DNA from: Pseudomonadota bacterium
GTDB lineage: Bacteria > Pseudomonadota > Gammaproteobacteria > Burkholderiales > Methylophilaceae
Assembly: GCA_029782295.1 (NCBI GenBank)
Contig: JAKOVB010000124.1
Location: 1 to 64,000 of the forward strand
Reading direction: 5' to 3'
DNA length: 64,000 nucleotides
Under the pieces are notes generated by a model. The model saw only the letters and a program-made list of their open reading frames with translations. It made no database searches and was not told where the DNA came from. Below are positions 36,564 through 44,355 of this stretch, piece after piece (position 1 is the first letter of the stretch; each line of letters starts with the position of its first letter). The position numbers and the translations under genes are program-made.

Positions 36564-36644
36564 CAAGCCACTCCCAAACCACTCCGGCATCCCTGCTCTT
36601 GATGCTCATCTCCAAGGGTTCCGTTTGGTGAGTGGCCCTTTTTT
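36564..36644 (+). ncRNA. structured RNA/terminator leader, copy 1 of a repeated family
   Basis: GCCACTC (36567) pairs with GAGTGGC (36630-36636), CCAAAC with GTTTGG just inside, and GCATC with GATGC at the tip; a T6 run follows. The sequence matches the element at 38611 over both ends and the internal CCAAGG. It ends 15 bases before the ATG at 36660, so it is either a small RNA or an attenuator of that gene. Confidence 0.5.
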
Positions 36645-36659
36645 AGGACAGGCACCCAT

Positions 36660-37022
36660 ATGATCACGACCAGCACAGCAATCCTTCAGGCATTGGCCGC
36701 CGGCAACAAGTCGCGCGCCCAACTCGTACAGGAACTTGACGATGCCCCCGCACTCGTCGCCGGCGAATTGGCAAAAATGGTGAACAGGGGTCAGGTGGTC
36801 GTATCGGGCAAAACCCGCGTCAAGGGCAAAGATGTCTCCGTGTACGCCGTGGCCAAGCAGCAGAGTGCGGCCACGGAAAGCAACGCGAAGCAGGCCAGCG
36901 GGCAAGCGGGGCAATTTTCCCGTACACAGGCCTCAGACCTCTATGAAGTCTGGGGCGGCTATTTCCCGATCCACTCCCAACCTTCGAAGAACATGACCAT
37001 ACGCAGGCACATCGAAGCCTGA
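36660..37022 (+). CDS. hypothetical protein with winged-helix-like N-terminus
   Basis: 120 residues. The first 65 (AILQALAAGNKSRAQLVQEL ... VVSGKTRVKGKDVSVYAV) look like a small winged helix of the type used by DNA-binding regulators; the rest is polar with WGGYFPIHSQPSKNM. AGGACAGG precedes the ATG. It is bracketed by structured terminator-like RNAs on both sides. No family name can be given. Confidence 0.55.
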   Translation: MITTSTAILQALAAGNKSRAQLVQELDDAPALVAGELAKMVNRGQVVVSGKTRVKGKDVSVYAVAKQQSAATESNAKQASGQAGQFSRTQASDLYEVWGGYFPIHSQPSKNMTIRRHIEA

Positions 37023-37042
37023 TGGCTTAACAGCCCGTACAA

Positions 37043-37134
37043 GTGACCGATTCCTCCCCTCAGGTCACTCGCATGCAGCGCCCGCGTCCAAGGCCATTGC
37101 CCCTCGCGCTCTCATGTGAGTGGCTATTTTTTTG
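37043..37134 (+). terminator. double-hairpin terminator, possible divergent member of the RNA family
   Basis: First hairpin: AGTGACC-gattcctcccctca-GGTCACT (37043-37070), with the anti-Shine-Dalgarno sequence CCTCCCC in the loop. Second: CACTCGCATG pairs with CATGTGAGTG (to 37124), followed by T7. The two share the bases CACT, so they are mutually exclusive. The 3' end GTGAGTGGC-T-run matches the copy at 36567. Confidence 0.55.
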
Positions 37135-37249
37135 CCCGAAGATCCGGTACAGGACACAAGCAAGACGCCCACAGGTATCATAAGCCCAAAATCCAGGCTT
37201 GCCGCTGGCGCTGCCGGGACCATTCTGCAATCTGTTTTCAGGAGTCATC

Positions 37250-37903
37250 ATGCTGTTGCTGTCTACCATCCTCATGGCGCTGATTGCGCTTGCTTTTGTC
37301 CTGCTGCCGGTCATCAAGCCCGGCATGAACAAACAGACCCTTGCCATCATTGGCTTGCTGGCCGCTGTGCCATTGTCCGCCATGATCGGATACGAATTTG
37401 GCATTTCACGGAACGCTCAGGTACCAGCCACCCCGGGTGCGGAAACAACAGCTGACTCCGCGCCCGATCCGGCCAAAATGGTGGCCCAGCTCGAAAACAA
37501 GCTGAAAGACGGCCAGGGGACGCCGGAGCAGTGGGCCATGCTGGCACGCTCCTATGTGACCCTTCAGCGCCACAAGGATGCGGCCGCCGCTTACGCCAAA
37601 GCCACGCAGAGCATTACCGACGACGCGCAGATGTTCGCCGACTACGCGGACGCCCTTGCCATGAGCAGGGGCGGCCTGGACAAGGATTCCGAAGCCCTGA
37701 TCGATCGCGCCCTGAAAGTCGACCCGCTCAACCCCAAGGCACTCGCCCTCAAGGCGACCGTGGCCTTCAACAACAAGGACTACCAGTCCGCCATCAACCT
37801 GTGGGAAAAGCTGTTGACCGTGCCGGGGCTGAACCAGGACTGGGTCAATGTCACCCGCGGCAGCATCGATGAGGCACGCGGATTAATGCGCGCCGGCAAG
37901 TAA
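37250..37903 (+). CDS. CcmI/CcmH-like TPR membrane protein
   Basis: 217 residues: two N-terminal membrane helices (MLLLSTILMALIALAFVLL and LAIIGLLAAVPLSAMIGY), then TPR repeats with EQWAMLARSYVTLQRHKDAA, typical of the C-terminal part of CcmI/CycH, which presents apocytochrome c to the haem lyase. GGAGT lies before ATG 37250, which is preferred over the longer frame from 37199. No other ccm gene is nearby, so a stand-alone role is possible. Confidence 0.75.
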   Translation: MLLLSTILMALIALAFVLLPVIKPGMNKQTLAIIGLLAAVPLSAMIGYEFGISRNAQVPATPGAETTADSAPDPAKMVAQLENKLKDGQGTPEQWAMLARSYVTLQRHKDAAAAYAKATQSITDDAQMFADYADALAMSRGGLDKDSEALIDRALKVDPLNPKALALKATVAFNNKDYQSAINLWEKLLTVPGLNQDWVNVTRGSIDEARGLMRAGK

Positions 37904-37993
37904 ACCTTGTCCACATCCGTTCTCGCAACCTGAAGATTAATCTGACCAGCCACGGCACAACCCCTGAGCGGTGGCTTTCGGGTATGATTTTGC

Positions 37994-38311
37994 ATGGATT
38001 CCACAAACGTATCGAAATCACTCCGGCAACGGATCATGTCCGTGCCATGGTTGATCCTGATTGCAACCGCACTGACCCTGTATGGCTGGTTCAGTGACGA
38101 GCAATCCATCCTCTGGGGCTGGTCGCCTTTCTACCTGCAGATGCTCACTTTCCCGCTGGCGCTGGCTTTCATGACCGGATTCAATCCCTCGATCGCCCCG
38201 CTCAATCCGGATAACAGCCAGGACTTCTGGAAAGTCTCTTCCATTTCATTCAAGCTGTTTCTGGTGATGACAGCCGTCACGTTCCTGTTCTTCAGACTGA
38301 ACCGTAACTAG
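37994..38311 (+). CDS. small membrane protein, unknown function
   Basis: 105 residues with three hydrophobic segments (about residues 17-33, 43-62, 84-101) and a basic end. Not recognised. It follows the TPR gene by 90 bases in the same direction. Confidence 0.55.
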   Translation: MDSTNVSKSLRQRIMSVPWLILIATALTLYGWFSDEQSILWGWSPFYLQMLTFPLALAFMTGFNPSIAPLNPDNSQDFWKVSSISFKLFLVMTAVTFLFFRLNRN

Positions 38312-38574
38312 CTGTTCTTCCGTGATTGCACGCCGGACTTAAGTTTCCAGCATCGCACTTTGCGAATCCTTGGTCATCCACTAGTGGGTCATCCGCATGG
38401 GGGGGGGCATTTCAGGCATAGACGCGCGCAGCCATCGTCATTCCCGCAACGGTCGGGAGGGGGTCCATCTCATCTCCGCCTTTATCGATAGCGACCCACC
38501 ACGCCAGGAATCATGGGTTCAAAGATTGTTCCTGACATGCCATCGAAAAACCTGCACCCGATGCGCTTTTGCTC
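38312..38574. other. intergenic gap with a G9 tract
   Basis: No supported gene. A run of nine G (38399-38407) and GGGAGGGGG near 38455 give a purine-rich, G-quadruplex-prone stretch. The right end leads into the promoter of the RNA at 38611. Confidence 0.4.
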
Positions 38575-38604
38575 TTGATATTTCAGAAATCCCCCCCATA
38601 TAAC
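38575..38604 (+). promoter_or_regulatory. sigma-70 promoter of the copy-3 small RNA
   Basis: TTGATA (38575-38580), an 18-base spacer including C7, and TATAAC (38599-38604). Expected start is 38610-38611, exactly where the conserved hairpin begins. Confidence 0.65.
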
Positions 38605-38609
38605 AAATA

Positions 38610-38692
38610 AGCCACTCCCAATCTGGTTCTGCATTTCCTCCCAAGGATGCACCCCTCCCCAAGGAATCATTTTGGTCGAGTGGCTTTCTTTT
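38610..38692 (+). ncRNA. candidate small RNA, copy 3 of the repeated family
   Basis: About 83 nt with its own sigma-70 promoter and terminator. GCCACTC (38611) pairs with GAGTGGC (38678-38684) and CCAA with TTGG inside. The tip is GCATTT-cctcccaa-GGATGC, placing CCTCCC in the loop; a second CCTCCCC is single-stranded. A T-rich tail (TTTCTTTT) follows. The next gene is on the other strand, so it is not a leader. Confidence 0.6.
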
Positions 38693-38725
38693 ATCCTCCG
38701 ATGCCCCATTGGACACCAGCTTGCA

Positions 38726-39202
38726 TCAACGGGTCTGGGCTTCAAAGGTCTGGTTAGCAGGAGAATGGCGCAGCACGATTGCCATGTAGACCACGATCGA
38801 CAGGTTGATCATTAACATGACGCATTTCAGCCATGTGATCCCGTTTGCGATTTCATGGATTTCAATCGGAACATAGAGGCCTCCGCTCATGACGGCAAGC
38901 CACTCCGCCCATCTGCGTCCATTCCAAAGACCGTACGCCTCGATCAATCGCATACCGGAATAAATCAGCGCAAACCCAGCCATCATCCAGAGCTTTCCAT
39001 CCGTCAGGTCAGCAGCCAGCTGGATGAAGACTTGTGGATAGTGACTGGAAGGATTGAGATGAAAGTGACTCACGACCTCTTGGGCCACAAGTTGCACATT
39101 CTGATGAATAAGTGAGAGCAGGCCAAAGCCCGCAAGCAGGATCAAAAGGCCCTTTGAGGCTTCAAAAGCGGCAACCACTTTCACGCCGCCTCTGAAGCGC
39201 AT
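38726..39202 (-). CDS. DUF2127-family membrane protein
   Basis: 158 residues with four membrane helices. FEASKGLLILLAGFGLL, LIYSGMRLIEAYGLWNGRRWAEWLAV and a conserved YVPIEIHEI are the marks of DUF2127. Function is unknown for the family. Its ATG overlaps the stop of the upstream small membrane gene (TAATG), so the two are translated together. Confidence 0.85.
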   Translation of the reverse strand: MRFRGGVKVVAAFEASKGLLILLAGFGLLSLIHQNVQLVAQEVVSHFHLNPSSHYPQVFIQLAADLTDGKLWMMAGFALIYSGMRLIEAYGLWNGRRWAEWLAVMSGGLYVPIEIHEIANGITWLKCVMLMINLSIVVYMAIVLRHSPANQTFEAQTR

Positions 39203-39462
39203 TAATTGATTCCGATGAATAGCTTTGCCAGCATCACAGGATCGCCGCTGCTGATCACCTCTGTCAATGACGGATGCGGGCGATCGGCATCCCCGTCCAG
39301 CTCATCCACAACCCATCCGATCCCAATAGAAAACACAGTCGCCAGCGTCAGTACCAACAGCTTGCGGGATTGCTCGGTGCCGAAAGACTGAACACCTGAA
39401 TGACGGGGCAATGCGAACATCGCCCAGGAGAAAGCCATCGTCGAGATAATAAAACCAAGCAT
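39202..39462 (-). CDS. small membrane protein upstream of the DUF2127 gene
   Basis: Eighty-six residues: two hydrophobic helices (about 1-17 and 34-51) and an acidic loop (DELDGDADRPHP). It is coupled to the DUF2127 gene by a one-base overlap, suggesting a shared complex. No family is recognised. Confidence 0.55.
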   Translation of the reverse strand: MLGFIISTMAFSWAMFALPRHSGVQSFGTEQSRKLLVLTLATVFSIGIGWVVDELDGDADRPHPSLTEVISSGDPVMLAKLFIGIN

Positions 39463-39618
39463 TTCCTACGACCTGTGAAAAATTTCCTGTACGAGTGCAA
39501 AGCGCCTTGCAAGCCCATGAAGAGACGAACATCGCCACGCCCACCATGACCAGCTACTGATGATCAACACCTTCCAGTGGATTTGCAAATGCTTCACTCC
39601 GCCTGCGAAAGTCCATGA

Positions 39619-39966
39619 CTATTGGGCCACGTCACCGATCAACGGCCAGATCAGTCTGGCAATGGTCTCGGAGGCAACGACGGTGTGATAGTTCCTGGTG
39701 TTATGGAGCTTCTCCCGCAACTCCTTGCGGACGGCCTGACTACCCGTCAACTCAAAGATCACATCGATCTTTTTGCCCATGGCGACTATTTCATCCAGCG
39801 TGGCAATCTTGATGCCCTCTGCAATCGCTTGCGCTTTGGTCGGTGTCTCTGCCAAATCGGAAACACATACCAAATGAAGAGACTGCCTCTGTCGGATCGC
39901 GTCGAAAAATGCCGAGCCGACTTTTCCCAGCCCGATAATACAGATATTGATCGTCTGATCCTGCAT
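39619..39966 (-). CDS. short stand-alone NAD(P)-binding (homoserine-dehydrogenase-like) domain protein
   Basis: 115 residues making a single Rossmann domain: INICIIGLGKVGSAFF (GxGxxG), VSDLAETPTKAQAIAE, IDVIFELTGSQAVRKEL, HTVVASETIARL. The catalytic half of a dehydrogenase is missing. An excellent ribosome site (AGGAGGGG) argues that the small size is real rather than decay. Role unknown; it may bind nucleotide as a sensor. Confidence 0.65.
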   Translation of the reverse strand: MQDQTINICIIGLGKVGSAFFDAIRQRQSLHLVCVSDLAETPTKAQAIAEGIKIATLDEIVAMGKKIDVIFELTGSQAVRKELREKLHNTRNYHTVVASETIARLIWPLIGDVAQ

Positions 39967-40191
39967 GATCCCCTCCTGATTAAACCTGGCTCCAGCTTTC
40001 TGATTTCCGCTGTAGTTAGCATCCTGCCTGTTTTTGCGCTTCTAGCCAACATGCATTGACGATGTTTCACATGAATGGCATCGCTTAATTGAAACGAATG
40101 GGGCTGGATTCGGAAAATAAACCGGAAAAGAGAGGACCTGCGATAGTTGTGCGATCAAACCAGAACAGAGGCGGCCATTCAGACAAGTCTT

Positions 40192-40635
40192 TCAGGCATT
40201 TCCATGCCATTCTTGCTGGTAGGCATGAAACTCGAAATCGATCGATTCGAGATGGCGCTTCAACTTGTCGATGATTTGAACGTTGAGAATCTTGATCAGT
40301 TCGGCATTGGTCAATTCTGAAGCTCTCTGGATCAACTGCCGCATTTCCTCGACGATTTCGGCATGTTGCCGCTTGTGCTCCTCACATGCATATTCGGCAG
40401 TCTCGCAAAGTCCCGCGCTTTTCATAAACACTTCTTCTTCGACGAAATGCTCATAGATCTCGATGAAAAGCGTCGAAAGATTGTCATGGGTGACTTGACT
40501 GCACTTGTCCTTGAGTGATTCGTCCGCAGGACAGGAACTGCAACTGATGCCGGGATTGATGCTTGCGCAGAAGGCTTGAAGTTCTCTGACGATATTGTCG
40601 GCAGAGTGATGGTCGAGAAAAAGGGCGTCTGTCAT
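40192..40635 (-). CDS. hemerythrin-like metal-binding protein
   Basis: 147 residues. His and Glu/Asp are set as in hemerythrin HHE proteins: LDHHSADNIVREL, IYEHFVEEEVFM (HxxxE), EHKRQHAEIVEEM, HLESIDFEFHAYQQEW. An extra Cys-rich insert (SCSSCPADESLKDKC) is unusual. Start set at ATG 40635. Hemerythrins bind O2 or NO or deliver iron. Monocistronic by position. Confidence 0.75.
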   Translation of the reverse strand: MTDALFLDHHSADNIVRELQAFCASINPGISCSSCPADESLKDKCSQVTHDNLSTLFIEIYEHFVEEEVFMKSAGLCETAEYACEEHKRQHAEIVEEMRQLIQRASELTNAELIKILNVQIIDKLKRHLESIDFEFHAYQQEWHGNA

Positions 40636-40802
40636 TTGAGATTCCGGATCGATCAATGCGGTACGGAGACGTGCCCGTCCTGGATGGAGAATGTTTTGCA
40701 CGGATTATAACCTACTATTTCACTCGGATATAAGCCACATCAGGTATATGGGATTGATGAGCCAGCCATCCGGAGAGACCAAGCGTCTCCGCACAGAAGA
40801 AG

Positions 40803-41453
40803 TTAGTCCGCCGCTTTCGACAGCAGTGTCGTGACAATATCAGACACGGAATTCCCTAGGATCACATGCTGCTCAGGATCGAGATGCACGCCGTCAATGT
40901 TGCTGGAAGTGATCACACTACCCGCATCGAAGAAATGACAACCAGCCTCCTCGCAGACCGCCTGATAGGCAGCTGCCAGCCCGACGCACTTCTTCTCCCC
41001 GCCCTGGAATTTCGGTGCAATCGGTCCCTGCGGGGTTCTGATTGCAGGAGGTGCAATCACAAGGATTTGCGGTACCGGCATACCGGGCTCGATCGGCGCG
41101 GTGCGGATGGCAGACACAAGGGCAAGAATGCCCTGGGAGGAATGCCAGGCGTTGTGTTCGTGCATGGATTGGAAATCATTAGTCCCCAGCATCAGGATGA
41201 CAAGTTCGAGTGGGGAGTGAATCTCGATCCGTTGTTGCAGGCCGACGAGACCGTTCCGCCCGGGCTTGAAAGGATCATCCCAAACGGTGCGGCGACCGTT
41301 CAGACAGTCTTCGATGACGCGAACCCGCCGGCCGGATGAGCAGAGCGACATTTCCATGATGCCAGGCCAGCGTTGCTCGAAGGGCAAACGCTGGCGCGTC
41401 GTGGGAATGATGCCCCATGACAGAGAATCAGAGTAGACCAGTATGTGTTGCAT
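40803..41453 (-). CDS. SGNH/GDSL-family hydrolase
   Basis: 216-residue cytoplasmic esterase-type protein. SGNH blocks: YSDSLSWG (nucleophile Ser10 region), NGRRT, LMLGTNDFQ (Asn), and DGVHLDPEQH (Asp and His). It resembles GDSL arylesterases and acyl-thioesterases. No signal peptide. Substrate unknown. Confidence 0.85.
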   Translation of the reverse strand: MQHILVYSDSLSWGIIPTTRQRLPFEQRWPGIMEMSLCSSGRRVRVIEDCLNGRRTVWDDPFKPGRNGLVGLQQRIEIHSPLELVILMLGTNDFQSMHEHNAWHSSQGILALVSAIRTAPIEPGMPVPQILVIAPPAIRTPQGPIAPKFQGGEKKCVGLAAAYQAVCEEAGCHFFDAGSVITSSNIDGVHLDPEQHVILGNSVSDIVTTLLSKAAD

Positions 41454-41824
41454 TTTGGCGCCGGAAGATGGTTTTATCTGGATTCAACAAGGGACATGCG
41501 AGCTATATTAACGCATGTCCATACATCAGCCAGTAAACTTTGCTTCAAAGTTATTGTTTATACAACACACCGAATCCTTAATAAAATCAAGGGTCGCAAC
41601 AGTCTGTTCGGATCATTGTCTCGAGGTTGAATGGCAACGACAAATTCAATGGCACAGGTGCAAAACGATGAAGCGATCCTGCTTGTGGGAATGGTCTACA
41701 TCCGGACAAAACAAAAAAGGGTACGGAGAACAGGCCTTTTTTGGCAATTGGCGCACCCGAGAGGATAAATCTGGGCACTGGGAATGCCTTTTTCTAATAT
41801 AGTTGGGTGGCTGCTTTTGGCTGC
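41454..41824. other. AT-rich gap left of the IS30 remnant
   Basis: No gene supported. AAAAAAGG...GGCCTTTTTT (about 41714-41738) looks like a terminator, and GGCA...TGCCTTTTT ends near 41795. Composition is markedly more AT-rich than the flanking genes, as in the region to its right. Confidence 0.4.
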
Positions 41825-42470
41825 GGATTCAACCGGTGGATGCAACACACTAAACACTGCGTAAGCAGAAGGAGTGTTGCAAATGAAATATCGTCCAAGG
41901 ATTTACTACTCGGAAAGCCAGAAAGCCTTGATGTGGGAGCGATGGCGGAAGGGTGATTCGCTACAGCAGATTGCCCAATTGTTCGATCGCAATCATTCCT
42001 CGATCCAACGTATTCTGGCTGAGACTGGTGGCATACAGCCACGGCCACGATGTCGATCTCGGCTGGCCCTGACACTTGCTGAGCGGGAAGAGATTTCTAG
42101 AGGGCTGGTGTCCGGCCACTCCATCCGATCGATTGCGACCTTGCTCCGGCGAGCGCCATCGACGATCAGCCGGGAAATCCATCGTAATGGCGGGCAGCTC
42201 GATTATCGTGCCAGCCATGCCGAACAGGCGTCATGGGAAAGGGCAAAACGCCCCAAGACCTGCAAACTGGCAGAGAATCCAAACTTAGCCCACCTTGTCG
42301 CAAGCAAGCTGAAGTTGCAGTGGTCGCCAGAACAGATTGCCGGCTGGCTCAAGCAGGCCTATTCTGGCAACGAGGACTACCAAGTGTCACACGAGACCAT
42401 CTATCGCACGCTTTTCATTCAGGCGCGGGGTGCCCTGAAGAAGGAGTTGTTGACACAGGACATTCGGTAA
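41825..42470 (+). mobile_element. truncated IS30-family insertion sequence
   Basis: The left end GATTCAACCGGTGGATGCAAC (41825-41846 region, quoted in part) resembles IS30-family terminal repeats and lies about 35 bases before the transposase start. No matching right end is seen. The copy stops inside the transposase gene near 42470, next to unrelated AT-rich sequence. Confidence 0.65.
41883..42470 (+). pseudogene. IS30-family transposase, 3'-truncated
   Basis: 195 residues keep the N-terminal helix-turn-helix parts (LMWERWRKGDSLQQIAQLF; LTLAEREEISRGLVSGHSIRSIA; RAPSTISREIHRNGG) and WSPEQIAGWLK...YQVSHETIYR. Full IS30 transposases are about 320-380 residues; the DDE catalytic half is absent. 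The frame ends at TAA 42468 just after KKELLTQDIR. It cannot transpose. Confidence 0.85.
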
Positions 42471-42552
42471 CTGCAGGACAGCTATATGCCTTTATGGCAG
42501 ATATGGTTTACGATGAAGTTGTCATTCTTTTGACTACTTGGGATTTCTGCCA

Positions 42553-44106
42553 ATGACCGAAGTTCGCTCATCTTGCCTGCCTGACACACGTTCAAGTACG
42601 GAATTTGATCATAAAGAACTTTTTTATTCATGGCATTACGCGTCTACGATCAAGGGATTAGCGGCGACCTTATTGGTCATCTGCATCTCTGCACTTTCTT
42701 ATTACACTTGGCTAGAAGGCAGGCTTAGCTTCAGTGTGCCTTGGTTATGTCTTCCAATTTTAGTAATAGTCTTGGGCCTAATGAAAACTGGCCAAGCAAT
42801 GGCTGGTGCACGCATTCTGCACTGGGGCTTGGTTTTGGCGGTACTAGTTGGCAGCTATAGAGTTACTGGTGTTTCGACGCCATCTATCTATTTGCTGCCT
42901 GTTTTGGTCATGTCAGCCTTCTTGCTGCTTGGTCGAGGTGAAGCCAGAGTGATGTTTGCTGTAGTAACTCTTAGCGTGTCCTGGCAAGTCTATATCCAGA
43001 CGCACGGTTGGATACCTCCCATTTCCTCGCGACCGCCAGAGTATTATTTTTTTACGATAGTTTCCGTCATGATGGCGGCGCTGCTGCTAGGGAATGTTGC
43101 AGCGAAGAACCTTATTTTTCAGTTCCTCAAAATCAGAACGATGAACCAAGCCCTGATGGACAGTCAGGCTCAACTCATCAAGGAAGTTTCCGATCGAAAA
43201 GAGGCAGAGGCTCTTCTCAAGCAAAGTGAGGAGCGGTTGCGGTTTGTGTTAGAAGGAGCGGAGCAAGGGTTTTGGGATTGGGATATTGCCTCTGGCACAG
43301 TTGAGCGAAACAAGCGTTGGGCCGAGATGCTTGGATATACTTACGAAGAAATTAAGCATACAACCCAGCAATGGACGGACTTTATCTATCCTGATGACAG
43401 GGAGCGTGCTTGGAGTTCGATTAATGATGTACTTGAAGGGAGAGCGGCATCACATAAAGCCGAATATCGAATGCTGCACAAGGATGGCAGTATCAGGTGG
43501 ATACTGGACCAAGCCAATGTTATGCAACGCGATGCGCATGGCAAACCGACACGCATGAGCGGCACACATACTGACATTACAGAGCGCAAGCTTTTGGAAG
43601 ATGAGCTTAAACGTCAGGCACATCTGGATTACCTGACTGGTCTTGATAATCGCCGTAGTTTTATGGAAAAAAGCCAAGTGGAACTATCGCGAACTCAACG
43701 TTACGACACCGCCTTGTCAGTACTCATGGTGGATATAGATACATTTAAAAATATCAACGACACTTACGGGCACCAGGTGGGTGACTCAGTGCTTAAGATT
43801 TTGGCTATGAGATTCCAGGCCGTCTTGCGTAATGTTGATATCGTCGGCCGTTTGGGTGGAGAAGAGTTCGGGATCGTTTTGCCAGAAACAGATATTAAAG
43901 AAGCGGTTGAGGTGGCAGAACGTTTACGAGTGGTGATTTCTGAAACAGTGGTTGCATTACCTGCGGGACTTCCAATCCATTTCACTATTTCTGTGGGCGT
44001 CGCGGCGCTTACTGAAAGGAATGCAAACATCGACATGCTGCTTCATGAAGCAGATAAGGCTTTATACCGTGCCAAACAATTGGGTCGGAACAAAGTCTGT
44101 ACGTAA
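42553..44106 (+). CDS. membrane PAS-GGDEF diguanylate cyclase, AT-rich
   Basis: About 517 residues: five or six membrane helices (residues 35-200), a coiled linker (QAQLIKEVSDRKEAEALLKQ), PAS/PAC (LEGAEQGFWDWDIASGTVERN), then GGDEF with GRLGGEEFG and the RNVD I-site, so active. Base composition and codon use are visibly richer in A+T than the rest of the window, and it sits between an IS30 fragment and a tRNA gene, so it was probably acquired. ATG 42553 chosen over 42538. Confidence 0.9.
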   Translation: MTEVRSSCLPDTRSSTEFDHKELFYSWHYASTIKGLAATLLVICISALSYYTWLEGRLSFSVPWLCLPILVIVLGLMKTGQAMAGARILHWGLVLAVLVGSYRVTGVSTPSIYLLPVLVMSAFLLLGRGEARVMFAVVTLSVSWQVYIQTHGWIPPISSRPPEYYFFTIVSVMMAALLLGNVAAKNLIFQFLKIRTMNQALMDSQAQLIKEVSDRKEAEALLKQSEERLRFVLEGAEQGFWDWDIASGTVERNKRWAEMLGYTYEEIKHTTQQWTDFIYPDDRERAWSSINDVLEGRAASHKAEYRMLHKDGSIRWILDQANVMQRDAHGKPTRMSGTHTDITERKLLEDELKRQAHLDYLTGLDNRRSFMEKSQVELSRTQRYDTALSVLMVDIDTFKNINDTYGHQVGDSVLKILAMRFQAVLRNVDIVGRLGGEEFGIVLPETDIKEAVEVAERLRVVISETVVALPAGLPIHFTISVGVAALTERNANIDMLLHEADKALYRAKQLGRNKVCT

Positions 44107-44187
44107 CAAATGTCTTCTAAGGGTCGTTAGCAGGTATTGGGATGTCGGATGTAAGGTGTCCAGACTTATCACCCTGGAATGAAATGC

Positions 44188-44222
44188 AAAAGGGCTGAAA
44201 CCACTATGGAATCAGCCCTTTT
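44188..44222. terminator. bidirectional terminator between the AT-rich cyclase and tRNA-Arg
   Basis: AAAAGGGCTGA and TCAGCCCTTTT pair across a 13-base loop. It serves the cyclase on one strand and tRNA-Arg on the other. Confidence 0.8.
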
Positions 44223-44229
44223 CTGTATG

Positions 44230-44306
44230 TGGCGCCCCCGACACGAATCGAACGTGTGACCCTCCCCTTAGGAGGGGGATGCTCTATCCACTGAGCTACG
44301 GGGGCA
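44230..44306 (-). tRNA. tRNA-Arg(CCT)
   Basis: Read on the minus strand: acceptor GCCCCCG/CGGGGGC with encoded CCA, D-arm AGCTCAGTGGATAGAGC, anticodon loop CTCCTAA giving CCT, T-arm GTTCGATTC. 77 bases with CCA. tRNA-Arg genes are frequent integration sites; its 3' end faces the AT-rich cyclase. Confidence 0.95.
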
Positions 44307-44355
44307 AGGCCGCCATTTTAGCTTAAAATGGGGGTTTTCCGCCAAAGGATGGTCT

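Noticed and set aside
44230-44306. Attachment site with direct repeat at tRNA-Arg
   Set aside because: No second copy of the tRNA 3' end was seen near 41.4-42.5 kb, so integration there remains unproven.
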